Source: Paucisalibacillus algeriensis
Lineage (GTDB): Bacteria; Bacillota; Bacilli; Bacillales; Amphibacillaceae
DNA length: 64,000 nucleotides
NCBI RefSeq assembly: GCF_000577245.1
Contig: NZ_CBYO010000005.1
Span: 1-64,000, forward strand
Direction of reading: 5' to 3'
Of the stretch, positions 52,103-61,193 are shown in pieces. The position numbers and the translations under genes were made by a program. Below the pieces are notes generated by a model. The model saw only the letters and a program-made list of their open reading frames with translations, was not told where the DNA came from and ran no database searches. Each line of letters opens with the position of its first letter. The stretch's first letter is position 1.

Positions 52103-52627
52103 TCATTTGGAGTAGTTGATTTTTCCAAAATACAAAGAATCAACCCATCGCCCTTCTGTCCAATGTGTTTCTTTTAAAGTGCCTTCTAAATTGAAATTTA
52201 ATGTATTGAAGAATGCACTTTTTTTATCATCTATTGAGTAAATCTCTGCCCACAGTCTATGTAAATTTAACTCCTCAAATCCGTACTTTTCCATTATCTT
52301 TGCTGCATCAATTGCAAATGTATCATCAATATAAAGATTATCCTTACCTATATAAATTGAAAAATCTGCACTTCTATTTATCCAGTCAATGTAGCACAAT
52401 CCACATGCACCTATTAGTTCACCTGTATCCAACTCTGTAATTGCAAACATTCTGGTATTCGGATCATTCATGACATATTTCTCATACCATAGAAGTTGAT
52501 TATTATAATTTAATTCTCTATATTCCCTGAAAAACAATCTAAACTCTGGTTTATTTCTCCATTCTAATAATGTTGACAAGTCATTTTTTTCAATAGCTCT
52601 TAAACCAACATGCTCTCCTATTAACAT
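52103..52627 (-). CDS. GNAT acetyltransferase of the nonulosonate operon
   Basis: A 174-residue RimJ/PseH-like GNAT: GEHVGLRAIEKNDLSTLLEW at the start, GACGLCYIDWINRSADFSIY in the core, FFNTLNFNLEGTLKE towards the end. It is the last gene of the minus-strand operon, 5 bases after the NeuB-like gene. In pseudaminic-acid pathways this position is held by PseH, which acetylates the 4-amino sugar. Here no matching aminotransferase is adjacent, so the acceptor is open. Confidence 0.72.
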   Translation of the reverse strand: MLIGEHVGLRAIEKNDLSTLLEWRNKPEFRLFFREYRELNYNNQLLWYEKYVMNDPNTRMFAITELDTGELIGACGLCYIDWINRSADFSIYIGKDNLYIDDTFAIDAAKIMEKYGFEELNLHRLWAEIYSIDDKKSAFFNTLNFNLEGTLKETHWTEGRWVDSLYFGKINYSK

Positions 52628-52632
52628 GCTTA

Positions 52633-53712
52633 TTACTCCTCCAAATCATCCATGTAAATTAAATCACCCTTCGTTTTGTCAGTAATTAATTTCTTTTTAA
52701 TAATTTTATCGGCTTCATATGGAAAATAAGAATTATTGGGAGCAGGTCTTAAGAATTCAATATCATCTTGCTGAATGATACTGCCTGCTGGGAGATCCCT
52801 TTTTAAGTATATTGCTCTTCTTTGGACTACAACTGTTTCCTTTTCATTTTCTTCAATACTCTTAATTCCGTTTCCAAGAGCCAGTTCTAATTCTCTAGAT
52901 TTGTCAACCATTTCTCTCCAAGTATGTGGGTTCATTGAAAATGGATGGTCAGGTCCGATTCTATCATTATCATCTGTAAAGTGTTTCTCAACTACTCTTG
53001 CCCCAAGTGCTACTGCACCTAGGACTGTTGAGTGTCCCGGAGTGTGATCCGATAGTCCTAGAATCATATTTGGGTACATAGTTGCATAGGTTTTTAAAAC
53101 ATTTAAATTAATATATTTAAAGTTCTCAAGACTACCAGTATAATTTGTATTACATTGCATTAAAACTACTTGTTTATTATATTTTAATACACTATTTACA
53201 GCCCTTTGAACATCTTCAAAATTAGAAGCACCACTTGCTAGTAATGTAGGCTTTCCTTTTTTTGCTACATACTCAATAAAATCAGTCCAAGTTATGTCAC
53301 CAGACCCAATTTTATAGGCTGGTAAATATTTATCAATTTGGTCTACAGCATTATAATCATAAGGAGTTGTGAAAAAGTCTATTTGGGCTTTCTCGGCCTC
53401 CAATATTAGCTCTTGGTTCCAATCTCTATTGAATTCAGACTCCTTAAACACATCAAATACACTTTTACTCCAGTTTGATTGGTGACTAGCTTGATTTCCC
53501 AATATTTTAAAGCCCTTATCACTAACAATTTTTTCTGCTTTAAAATGTTGAAATTTTACTGCGTTTGCTCCAGATTGTTTAGCTAACCATATCAATTCTT
53601 TAGCTCTAGAAAGTTCTCCATCATGATTCGAGGCTATATCTGCTATGAAATAAGTGGGACTGCTAATTGATATTTTTGTAGATCCGATTTTAATTTCATT
53701 ATCATAATTCAT
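52633..53712 (-). CDS. NeuB-family nonulosonic acid synthase
   Basis: A 359-residue synthase that condenses PEP with a 6-carbon N-acetyl-amino sugar to a nonulosonic acid. TIM-barrel landmarks: DIASNHDGELSRAKELI, ANAVKFQHFKAEKI, FFTTPYD, YKIGSGDI, LGLSDHTPGHS, EKHFTDD. A C-terminal SAF antifreeze-like domain (about 290-359) is present. ATG at 53712 fits the AAGAAGGTG ribosome site; it overlaps the reductase gene by 11 bases. Whether the product is sialic-, legionaminic- or pseudaminic-like cannot be read directly. Confidence 0.85.
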   Translation of the reverse strand: MNYDNEIKIGSTKISISSPTYFIADIASNHDGELSRAKELIWLAKQSGANAVKFQHFKAEKIVSDKGFKILGNQASHQSNWSKSVFDVFKESEFNRDWNQELILEAEKAQIDFFTTPYDYNAVDQIDKYLPAYKIGSGDITWTDFIEYVAKKGKPTLLASGASNFEDVQRAVNSVLKYNKQVVLMQCNTNYTGSLENFKYINLNVLKTYATMYPNMILGLSDHTPGHSTVLGAVALGARVVEKHFTDDNDRIGPDHPFSMNPHTWREMVDKSRELELALGNGIKSIEENEKETVVVQRRAIYLKRDLPAGSIIQQDDIEFLRPAPNNSYFPYEADKIIKKKLITDKTKGDLIYMDDLEE

Positions 53713-54586
53713 GAAATACACCTTCTTTATACTTTATAATTAAGTTCATTATGACTTCTTCAGAAGAAGGGATAGTATGATGTTTTAGGTAGGTATTAAG
53801 TTTATTTATATCTAATCCTAAAGAGTCTGCTCGTAATATTTCCTTTTCCTTTTTTAATTCCCCTTGGTTTACAAGATCCTGCAAACCAAGGATTTCAGCA
53901 AAGGATTTGATGAATTGGTATTTTGAGATGACTTCGTTGGACGCTAAATTTAGTATGCCTGTTATTTTATAATTGATTATTTCCCTTAAAATTGCGGAAA
54001 AACTATATACATCGATACTAGAAGTGTAATAGTTATTATACCCTGTAATAGGTTGTTTTGAATCAAGGGATTTAATTATCCACTCAATAAAAGATAAATT
54101 ATCTGGCTTATTTCTATATCCTACAATATTAGTACGAACGACAAGGCTATTCTTATAATTTAATGCATATATTTCTCCTGCATATTTTGTGCGAGCGTAT
54201 TCGTTTAAAAGGGTAATTTGATCCATTTCAGTATGCGGTTTCTTTTTATCATTAGTATAATAGTGATCCGTGGATATTTGTATAAAATAACTATTTGTTT
54301 TTTGGCATGCTAATGATATTAATCCAGGTAATCGAGCATTAATTGTATATGCATCCCCTGGATTTTGTTCGCAATAATTTAAATTGACAATGGCTGCACT
54401 GTTAATAATAACATCAGGGTTTTCGTGCTCAATTATATCTATTATATGTTTTCCTTCATTTAAAAGATCCAAATTGTAATCGCACTGATTTCTAGCAACA
54501 GTTACTACCTGTTTGTTTTCGCTAATAAAGTCATTATTTAAAGCTTGTCCTAACATTCCAGTTGCTCCGATTAATAAAATTTTCAT
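53702..54586 (-). CDS. RmlD-like NDP-sugar reductase
   Basis: A 294-residue short-chain dehydrogenase of the RfbD/SpsK type: LLIGATGMLGQALNNDF at the start, STDHYYTN, and YARTKYAGE (catalytic Tyr/Lys). Enzymes of this family reduce 4-keto nucleotide sugars. It stands between the SpsF-like and NeuB-like genes, where an aminotransferase would be expected, so it may reduce the PseB product. It overlaps the upstream cytidylyltransferase gene by 4 bases and neuB by 11. Confidence 0.8.
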   Translation of the reverse strand: MKILLIGATGMLGQALNNDFISENKQVVTVARNQCDYNLDLLNEGKHIIDIIEHENPDVIINSAAIVNLNYCEQNPGDAYTINARLPGLISLACQKTNSYFIQISTDHYYTNDKKKPHTEMDQITLLNEYARTKYAGEIYALNYKNSLVVRTNIVGYRNKPDNLSFIEWIIKSLDSKQPITGYNNYYTSSIDVYSFSAILREIINYKITGILNLASNEVISKYQFIKSFAEILGLQDLVNQGELKKEKEILRADSLGLDINKLNTYLKHHTIPSSEEVIMNLIIKYKEGVFHEL

Positions 54587-55320
54587 GAGTCATTCCTTAA
54601 CTTCTTTTGCTCAATATGTTTGTTAATTTCAATTAATTCTGGTTGATTTATCATTTTTTTAATTATATCGTCTAAAGTAAATAATGGATTCAAAGAATAA
54701 AGATCTTTAATTAGAATAGAAATTAGTTTGAAATCTTCTTTTGTATCAACAGTTAATCTGTATTTGCTATTATCCGTCTTAGATACAAATTGACCTATAG
54801 AATAGATATTAGGATTTATATATAAGTAGGGCGTTACATGCTCCTTTTCGTAATATTCACTAGCTTGTAGATATGCTTCTTCTAAATTTTTTATTGAAAA
54901 TACTTCGGTATCCATTCCTCTAGGAAAAGTCCTAACAAGTGTATTAGAAACATAGTCATAGTTATTATCCAAATAAAATTTAATAACATTATCAATTATT
55001 TTTGGGTCTATCAACGGACAATCGGATGTCATTCTAACTACAATGTCTGCTTGGTGATGTTTAGCAGCTTGATAATATCTTTCTAATACATTTTCCTCTG
55101 ACCCTTTATAAATTGGTATGCCTAATTTGCTGCATATATCAACTAAAGGTTTCTCCGACCCATTATTTGTTGTAGCAACTATAATTTGATTTAATAGTTT
55201 CGATTGCATAACCCTCTCAAGTTGATACTCAAGTAAAGTAATTCCGTTAACTTTCTTCATTACTTTTCCAGGTAATCTAGTAGACGTCATTCTAGCTTGT
55301 ATGATACCTGTGATGTTCAT
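54583..55320 (-). CDS. SpsF-like cytidylyltransferase
   Basis: A 245-residue CMP-nonulosonate-synthetase-like protein: IIQARMTSTRLPGKVMKKV near residue 7, RMTSDCPLIDP (metal site) near 95, and YRLTVDTKEDFKLI. Related proteins are SpsF of the B. subtilis spore-coat cluster and PseF/LegF. Its likely job is activation of the nonulosonic acid with CMP before Maf transfers it. Confidence 0.8.
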   Translation of the reverse strand: MNITGIIQARMTSTRLPGKVMKKVNGITLLEYQLERVMQSKLLNQIIVATTNNGSEKPLVDICSKLGIPIYKGSEENVLERYYQAAKHHQADIVVRMTSDCPLIDPKIIDNVIKFYLDNNYDYVSNTLVRTFPRGMDTEVFSIKNLEEAYLQASEYYEKEHVTPYLYINPNIYSIGQFVSKTDNSKYRLTVDTKEDFKLISILIKDLYSLNPLFTLDDIIKKMINQPELIEINKHIEQKKLRNDS

Positions 55321-55372
55321 CTAATCCACCTCATAATTTTTGAACTAATTAGTAATTGAATAAATAAACACA

Positions 55373-56344
55373 CTACAAGTTATCAATTAGTTCTCTTAAT
55401 TGTTGAACGGTTAACCAATCACCATTTGTATTACTTTCATAACTAAACCCATCTTTTAAATCTTTACCATCATGTGCAAACTCAGATTTCCACCATGGGA
55501 ATTCTGGCTGAATGATATAATAATCACCCATATCTATGGTTCTTCGTGCATCATCTGTCGTAATCATCGCTTCATGAAGTTTTTCACCTGGCCTAATTCC
55601 GACGAATTCTATTTGACAATTTGGTGCAATGGCTTCAGCTAAATCAGTAACTTTCATACTTGGAATCTTTGGTACAAATAATTCTCCGCCATGCATTCGA
55701 TTAAAGCTATCGATTACAAATTGAACACCCTGATCTAGTGTAATCCAAAATCGAGTCATTCTTTCATCGGTGATAGGAATTGTTCCTGTATCTTTCATTT
55801 TTTTAAAAAATGGTACAACACTTCCACGGCTTCCTACTACATTTCCGTAACGTACAACAGAAAAAGCGGTGTTTTTATCCCCTGCATAGGAATTGGCTGC
55901 AATAAAAAGCTTATCAGAAGCTAATTTAGTAGCACCATATAGATTTATTGGGCTACATGCTTTATCCGTACTAAGGGCTACAACCTTTTGTACTCCACGG
56001 TCAATGGCTGCTTCAATAATATATTGTGCACCATTAATGTTTGTTTTTATTGCTTCAAATGGATTATATTCGCAGGCATCTACATGTTTCATTGCAGCAG
56101 CATGTACAACGTAGTTTACTCCATCAAATGCTCGGTATAAACGATCTTTATCACGGACATCACCAATAAAGAACCGCATCCGTTTATCTTTGAATTCTTG
56201 CTTCATCTCATATTGTTTTAGTTCGTCACGGCTGAAGACAATTACTTTTTTAACATCGTATTTCAATATATTTTTAATAAACTTTTTGCCAAATGATCCT
56301 GTTCCTCCGGTTACAAGGATTGTTTTATCTTTAAAATTATTCAT
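55373..56344 (-). CDS. pseB: UDP-GlcNAc 4,6-dehydratase PseB
   Basis: A 323-residue inverting dehydratase with TGGTGSFGKKF near residue 11, STDKACSPINLYGATK (active-site Asp, Lys and Tyr), and GMRPGEKLHEAM-like GIRPGEKLHEAM. It opens the nonulosonate path from UDP-GlcNAc by making a 4-keto-6-deoxy sugar. It is the first gene of the minus-strand operon. PseC and PseG are not found in this window. Confidence 0.88.
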   Translation of the reverse strand: MNNFKDKTILVTGGTGSFGKKFIKNILKYDVKKVIVFSRDELKQYEMKQEFKDKRMRFFIGDVRDKDRLYRAFDGVNYVVHAAAMKHVDACEYNPFEAIKTNINGAQYIIEAAIDRGVQKVVALSTDKACSPINLYGATKLASDKLFIAANSYAGDKNTAFSVVRYGNVVGSRGSVVPFFKKMKDTGTIPITDERMTRFWITLDQGVQFVIDSFNRMHGGELFVPKIPSMKVTDLAEAIAPNCQIEFVGIRPGEKLHEAMITTDDARRTIDMGDYYIIQPEFPWWKSEFAHDGKDLKDGFSYESNTNGDWLTVQQLRELIDNL

Positions 56345-56777
56345 AATGTATACCTTCTTTGTAATTTAGTCACTTTTTATATCGGTTAATATTGGGCAAT
56401 TTTGAAACATTAATAACTATTTTATTTTAGCCAGTTAGAGTGCCGAAAGTCAATGTATTCCAGATAGATAGAGCGATGCTGTAAGAGTAGACCAGAACAG
56501 GAGATAGCTAGATGTAGTTTGATAAAAGCTTTTTAATGGAACAAATCCATTATTGTAAAGAAAAATCATACTCTAGAATCCTTCAGATTTACCTAATTTT
56601 TACCTAAAATTAATATTCATCATGTTAAATATAGGTAAATTTATTTTATCTTATATTAACTATCAATCAGATTATCAAAGTGTAACTAAGACTGATGGTT
56701 TCTTATAAACTTTATTTCAACACGCATAGTTCTTAGAAAATCTTCATTAAAATATTAGTAACATAGAGGACTTTAAC

Positions 56778-57300
56778 ATGCACATCGTTATCGGTGATTT
56801 AACCAGTGAATCCGTAAGTGTAAAACCTTCCACAAAAAATGAGGAAGTATATGCCATTTTTGGAAACTATCCATCACTAGAAGGGATTGTTATTGGGATA
56901 GATAATAATCCAGTTGGAATCATCATGAGGACAAATTTTTTCCAAAAGATTTCTATTGAATATGGGTTCGATCTTTTTATGAATCTATCAATTGATCTAG
57001 TCATGAGTCAAGATTTATTAAAGGTAGAGCAATCTGTTCCGCTTATGGAGGTAAGTTCACTTGCCATGAATGGTAAATAGGATAATCTTTATGACTAGTC
57101 ATTGTCACCGAGGGTGACAAGTTATATAGAGTTGTCAGTATACGAGAACTGGTAAATAATCTGTCCGAAGTGCAAATCAATATTGCGAAGTACTCCAATC
57201 CATTAAGTGGACTTCCATTTAACCATATTATTGAGGAAACATTACAAGAGTAGTATAAAAGGCAAGATTGGCATTGATATGAACAGTATGTAAAAAGTAT
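56778..57300 (+). pseudogene. Decayed CBS-GGDEF c-di-GMP enzyme
   Basis: The first 98 codons encode a CBS-domain start (NEEVYAIFGNYPSLEGIVIG, GIIMRTNFFQKISIEYGFDL) ending LMEVSSLAMNGK-stop. Further pieces of the same protein follow: DNLYD-stop, then in another frame VSIRELVNNLSEVQINIAKY and SNPLSGLPFNHIIEETLQE-stop at about 57251. The SNPLSGLP...N phrase is the entry to a GGDEF domain. At least two stop codons and one frameshift are present and the catalytic part is gone, so a diguanylate-cyclase/phosphodiesterase-type gene has been lost here. The preceding gap (56345-56777) shows nothing recognisable. Confidence 0.75.
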
Positions 57301-57442
57301 GTAAAAATTGCCGAAGTATAGTTCAGAAGCGGGTATTAGTACCACCCTTAAATTTGTTCAGTATTATTTCTATTTCCCCTCTTCACATATCCCGAATTCG
57401 TACGATATAAATAGTAGGTCTAAAGTTACAACCACAAAACTG

Positions 57443-57575
57443 ACAAAGGCAAACTTACTGAAAGGTAAGGACGCAAAGCCGTGGGTCTAAGGTTTTCTTA
57501 ACTACGATTGCCAGGCTACCAATGATAGATATCGATATCTAATTGGCTATTCTTTGGTAAGGATAGGCTTTTTTA
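57443..57575 (+). promoter_or_regulatory. c-di-GMP-I (GEMM) riboswitch 2, with terminator, for motAB
   Basis: AAAGGCAAACTTACTGAAA, GGACGCAAAGCCGTGGGTCTAAGG, a variable hairpin and TTGCCAGGCTACC form the aptamer (to about 57520). A terminator hairpin CTATTCTT/AAGGATAG (57547-57566) then runs into GCTTTTTTATTTT, 20 bases before the motA ribosome site. Stator synthesis is therefore likely to be set by c-di-GMP at the transcript level. Confidence 0.9.
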
Positions 57576-57596
57576 TTTTATATTGGAGGTTTACAC

Positions 57597-58379
57597 ATGG
57601 ATAAATCATCACTAATCGGAATTATTTTGGGAATTCTTGCAGTAGGGGTTGGAATGGTGTTAAAAGGTGTCGGGCTAGGTGCACTTATAAATCCTGCCGC
57701 TATTATCATTATTATTGTTGGGACAATAGCATCTGTCATGATTGCTTTCCCAACAAGCACATTAAAAAAGATTCCAGCACTATTTAAAATTCTTTTTACC
57801 GATAAACAAGAACAAAGTGTAGAGGAATTAATTCATCAGTTTTCAGACATGGCAGACATAGCACGTAAAGAGGGTATTTTATCCTTGGAGGCTAAAATAG
57901 ACCATATGAATGATCCATTCTTAGCATCGGGTATACAACTTGCTGTAGATGGCCAGACCCCGGAGTTTATCCGTGACGTTATGTTAGAAAAAATCGAAGC
58001 AATGGAAAACCGCCATCAAGAAGGAGCAGCTATCTTCTCGCAAGCTGGTACTTATGCTCCAACACTTGGGGTGCTTGGTGCGGTAATTGGTTTAATTGCG
58101 GCACTTGCTGATATGGCGGATATTACTGCATTAGGAAAAGCAATATCTGCAGCATTTGTTGCGACATTACTTGGTATCTTTACTGGTTATGTGTTGTGGC
58201 ATCCATTTGCGAATAAGTTAAGACAAAAGTCTAAGAAAGAAGTTGAGATTAAGGAAATAATTATCGAAGGTGTTGTTTCCATCACGGCAGGGGAGTCTGC
58301 AAAGGTCGTGAAGGACAAGCTTGGTTCATATTTAACAACTAAAGAGTTAGCACGAATGAAGGAACAGGATAATGCGTAA
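57597..58379 (+). CDS. motA: Flagellar motor stator protein MotA
   Basis: A 260-residue four-helix stator subunit, very like B. subtilis MotA from the first residues (MDKSSLIGIILGILAVGVGM). The FIRDVMLEKIEAMENRHQEG cytoplasmic loop and GTYAPTLGVLGAVIGLIAAL helix 3 are present. It forms the ion channel with MotB and couples flow to flagellar rotation. TTGGAGG precedes the ATG. motB overlaps its last 8 bases. Confidence 0.92.
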   Translation: MDKSSLIGIILGILAVGVGMVLKGVGLGALINPAAIIIIIVGTIASVMIAFPTSTLKKIPALFKILFTDKQEQSVEELIHQFSDMADIARKEGILSLEAKIDHMNDPFLASGIQLAVDGQTPEFIRDVMLEKIEAMENRHQEGAAIFSQAGTYAPTLGVLGAVIGLIAALADMADITALGKAISAAFVATLLGIFTGYVLWHPFANKLRQKSKKEVEIKEIIIEGVVSITAGESAKVVKDKLGSYLTTKELARMKEQDNA

Positions 58380-59133
58380 ACATAGGCGCAATAAAGAAAA
58401 TCATCATGTTGATGAATCATGGTTACTCCCCTATTCTGATTTATTAACATTACTCGTGGCTTTATTTATTGTGCTTTTTGCGATGAGTGAGATTGATATT
58501 CAAAAGTATGAAGAAATGTCTGCGTTTTTTAAAAGTGAATTTTCAAGTGGTGATAAAGGGATTATGGAACATCCCAAATCAGTTCCTGAAGTAGAAAATC
58601 AAGAAAAGGAAGAACAGGAAAAAGAAGAACAACCAGATGTAGGTCAAACGGAATTATTACATTTACAAGAGCTTCAGAAAAAGATAAATAACTATATTAC
58701 GCAAAATAATCTGACCGAATCCCTTGCAACAGACTTATCGGATGAAGGGTTAATGATATCCATCAAAAATGATGTTTCCTTTGATCCTGGAAGTGCAGAA
58801 GTAAATGAAGGTGGTCAAGAAATTGCAGCAGAAATTTCGCAACTCCTGTATACGGATCCACCACACCAAATTATTATAAGTGGTCACACAGATAATGTAC
58901 CAATGAACAATGCGAGATTTGGTTCAAACTGGGAATTAAGTGTTATGCGTGCGGTTAATTTCATGAGTTTAGTTTTGGAAAATAACCAACTGGATCCAGC
59001 GAAATTCAGTGCCAAAGGATTTGGGGAACATCAGCCTATCGTACCTAATGATAGTGAAGTGAATAGATCGAGAAATCGACGTGTTGAAGTATTGATCTTG
59101 CCGAACTATGATATCGGAAACCATATTGACTAA
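58372..59133 (+). CDS. motB: Flagellar motor stator protein MotB
   Basis: A 253-residue partner. One transmembrane helix contains the ion-binding Asp23 (PYSDLLTLLVALFIVLFAMS). A charged linker rich in Glu (about 75-90) and a C-terminal OmpA-like peptidoglycan-binding domain (ISGHTDNVPMNNARFGSNWE, about 160-180) follow. The helix pattern is of the proton-type MotB, but ion choice should not be taken from sequence alone. Confidence 0.92.
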   Translation: MRKHRRNKENHHVDESWLLPYSDLLTLLVALFIVLFAMSEIDIQKYEEMSAFFKSEFSSGDKGIMEHPKSVPEVENQEKEEQEKEEQPDVGQTELLHLQELQKKINNYITQNNLTESLATDLSDEGLMISIKNDVSFDPGSAEVNEGGQEIAAEISQLLYTDPPHQIIISGHTDNVPMNNARFGSNWELSVMRAVNFMSLVLENNQLDPAKFSAKGFGEHQPIVPNDSEVNRSRNRRVEVLILPNYDIGNHID

Positions 59134-59159
59134 AGAATACAACATAGAGGAGAACACTA

Positions 59160-60854
59160 ATGAAAAATTTATTTAACTTTAAAACTATACGTGTGAAAAT
59201 GTTACTAGCTTTTTCGTTTGTCATGATTTTGGTAATATTATTTTCTGCTTTTACGCTATTATCACTAAATAAAATAAACAAAAATGCTGAGGAAATAATA
59301 AACAAACAGCTCACATTGCTTATTGCAGATGAAGATATTTCTTTTGATATGGCAAACCGGACCGGATTAATGCGAGCTTATTTTTTATATGAAGATGAAA
59401 AGTATAGACAATTATTTGAAAATCAAACAGAAAACAGTATTGCCCTAGAAAATCAACTGCTAGAATTAAGTGATTCTGAAGAAACAAAAGAATTAATGGA
59501 TAAGAAGTTCCAATGGGGAACCTTAACAGACGAAGCTTTTGCAGCGTATGATCGTGGAGACATGGATGAAGTAATACGAATTATGGAAACCCAGATGAGC
59601 CCTTTGGAGTCTGAAATTATTAGTGGTTTCTCGGAAGCTTCTACAAATCGCAAAGAAGTTATCACTGAAATGGGACAATCCGTAATAGATAATGGTCAGA
59701 TAACCATAAGAATAAGTTTCTTCTTAAGTATCGCAGTAATAGCATTAGGTATTTTTCTTGCTTTCTTCTCAGCTAATATGATGTCCAAGCCAATTCATAA
59801 AGTATTGGCTAAAATGAAGGCAATTTCAAATGGTGATTTAAGTCAAGAAGCTATTAAAACGAATAACCGTGACGAAATTGCGCAACTAGTTCATGCATCC
59901 AATGAAATGAATGATAGTATTCGTGGATTGTTATTTCAAATTCAATATGTATCAGAAACTGTATCTAGCCAAAGTGAAGAGCTTACCCAATCAGCTAGTG
60001 AAGTTCGAACCGGTGCAGAGCAAATTGCTATGACGATGGAAGAATTGGCACATGGCACAGAGAACCAAGCAAATAGTGCAGGTGACCTTTCTTCTGTGAT
60101 GAGTTCGTTTACCAAGAAAACAGAAGAGGCAAATGATAAAGGTGAGAATATTGTTACGGATTCGAAAGATGTTTTACGTTTGACAAATGAAGGTAGTAAT
60201 TTAATGAAAACTTCAACTACACAAATGCGTAAGATTGATCAAATTGTTCAAGATGCGGTGGTGAAAGTGGAAGGACTGGAAACCCATACCAAACAAATTA
60301 CTAATCTAGTTTCGGTTATTAGAGATATTGCAGATCAAACGAATTTACTAGCTTTAAATGCTGCAATTGAAGCAGCACGAGCAGGGGAACATGGTAAAGG
60401 ATTTGCGGTAGTGGCTGATGAAGTTAGAAAACTAGCAGAACAAGTTTCGTTATCCGTGAATGATATAACTGGAATTGTAACCAATATCCAAAGGGAATCA
60501 ACCAATGTAACTGAATCGCTACAAGGGGGGTATAAAGAAGTTCAAATCGGTACAGAAAAGATTGAATCGACTGATGAGACATTTGCTCATATCAGTACTG
60601 CTGTAACCAATATGGTGGAAAACATAGAAACTATTACGGACAATCTTTCTAGTATTGCTGCTAGTAGCCAGGAGATGAACAGCTCGATTGAAGAAATTGC
60701 AGCCATATCCGAAGAGTCTGCAGCGGGAGTCGAACAGACTTCAGCTTCTGCCCAACAAGTAAGTGGATCAATGGAAGAGGTTGCAGGAAGCTCAGAGCAA
60801 TTGGCTAAATTAGCCGAAGAGTTAAATGAGTTAGTAGGAAAGTTTAAACTATAA
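59160..60854 (+). CDS. Methyl-accepting chemotaxis protein
   Basis: A 564-residue transducer: TM1 (about 13-33), a four-helix-bundle sensor domain (about 34-185), TM2 (about 190-212), HAMP (about 213-265), and a signalling domain whose tip reads [20 protein letters not shown] (about 390-410). It has methylation-helix segments rich in Glu/Gln. AGAGGAG precedes the ATG and it starts 26 bases after motB, so it may share the c-di-GMP-controlled transcript. The ligand is unknown. Confidence 0.9.
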   Translation: MKNLFNFKTIRVKMLLAFSFVMILVILFSAFTLLSLNKINKNAEEIINKQLTLLIADEDISFDMANRTGLMRAYFLYEDEKYRQLFENQTENSIALENQLLELSDSEETKELMDKKFQWGTLTDEAFAAYDRGDMDEVIRIMETQMSPLESEIISGFSEASTNRKEVITEMGQSVIDNGQITIRISFFLSIAVIALGIFLAFFSANMMSKPIHKVLAKMKAISNGDLSQEAIKTNNRDEIAQLVHASNEMNDSIRGLLFQIQYVSETVSSQSEELTQSASEVRTGAEQIAMTMEELAHGTENQANSAGDLSSVMSSFTKKTEEANDKGENIVTDSKDVLRLTNEGSNLMKTSTTQMRKIDQIVQDAVVKVEGLETHTKQITNLVSVIRDIADQTNLLALNAAIEAARAGEHGKGFAVVADEVRKLAEQVSLSVNDITGIVTNIQRESTNVTESLQGGYKEVQIGTEKIESTDETFAHISTAVTNMVENIETITDNLSSIAASSQEMNSSIEEIAAISEESAAGVEQTSASAQQVSGSMEEVAGSSEQLAKLAEELNELVGKFKL

Positions 60855-60998
60855 GGTTAAGGGGACAGACACAGAATATTATGCTGTCTGACTTCGTTAC
60901 CAAAATTTGTGCAACTCTATTTAGTTTTTTTGATTGCATTTTTTACTAGATATGGTTTACTATAAACTGTAGGTAAAAAGTTATATAAATCAAATTGA

Positions 60999-61118
60999 AA
61001 AAGGCAAACTATCTGAAAGGATAGGACGCAAAGCTAAGGGTCTAAGGTTGGGAGACTATGATCGCCTGGTTGCCAAAATGGATTGCAATATTTTGGCTAT
61101 TCTATTAAAGAATAGCCT
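60999..61118 (+). promoter_or_regulatory. c-di-GMP-I (GEMM) riboswitch 3, for the LuxR-type regulator
   Basis: AAAAGGCAAACTATCTGAAA, GGACGCAAAGCTAAGGGTCTAAGG, a variable hairpin and GATCGCCTGGTTGCC make up the aptamer (to about 61077). A strong hairpin GGCTATTCT/AGAATAGCC (61095-61117) follows with a short T-stretch (TTTCGTT). It sits 76 bases before the regulator start, so control may be transcriptional or through structure. Confidence 0.88.
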
Positions 61119-61193
61119 TTCGTTATGCAAAAATTCATATTGGCGATTTCTACCATTAAGACAAAGAAAAAACAATGGATGGGAGAATCTGCT

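Noticed and set aside
57597-59133. Sodium-type MotPS stators
   Set aside because: The N-terminus of the first protein and the helix of the second match MotA and MotB of Bacillus much better than MotP and MotS.
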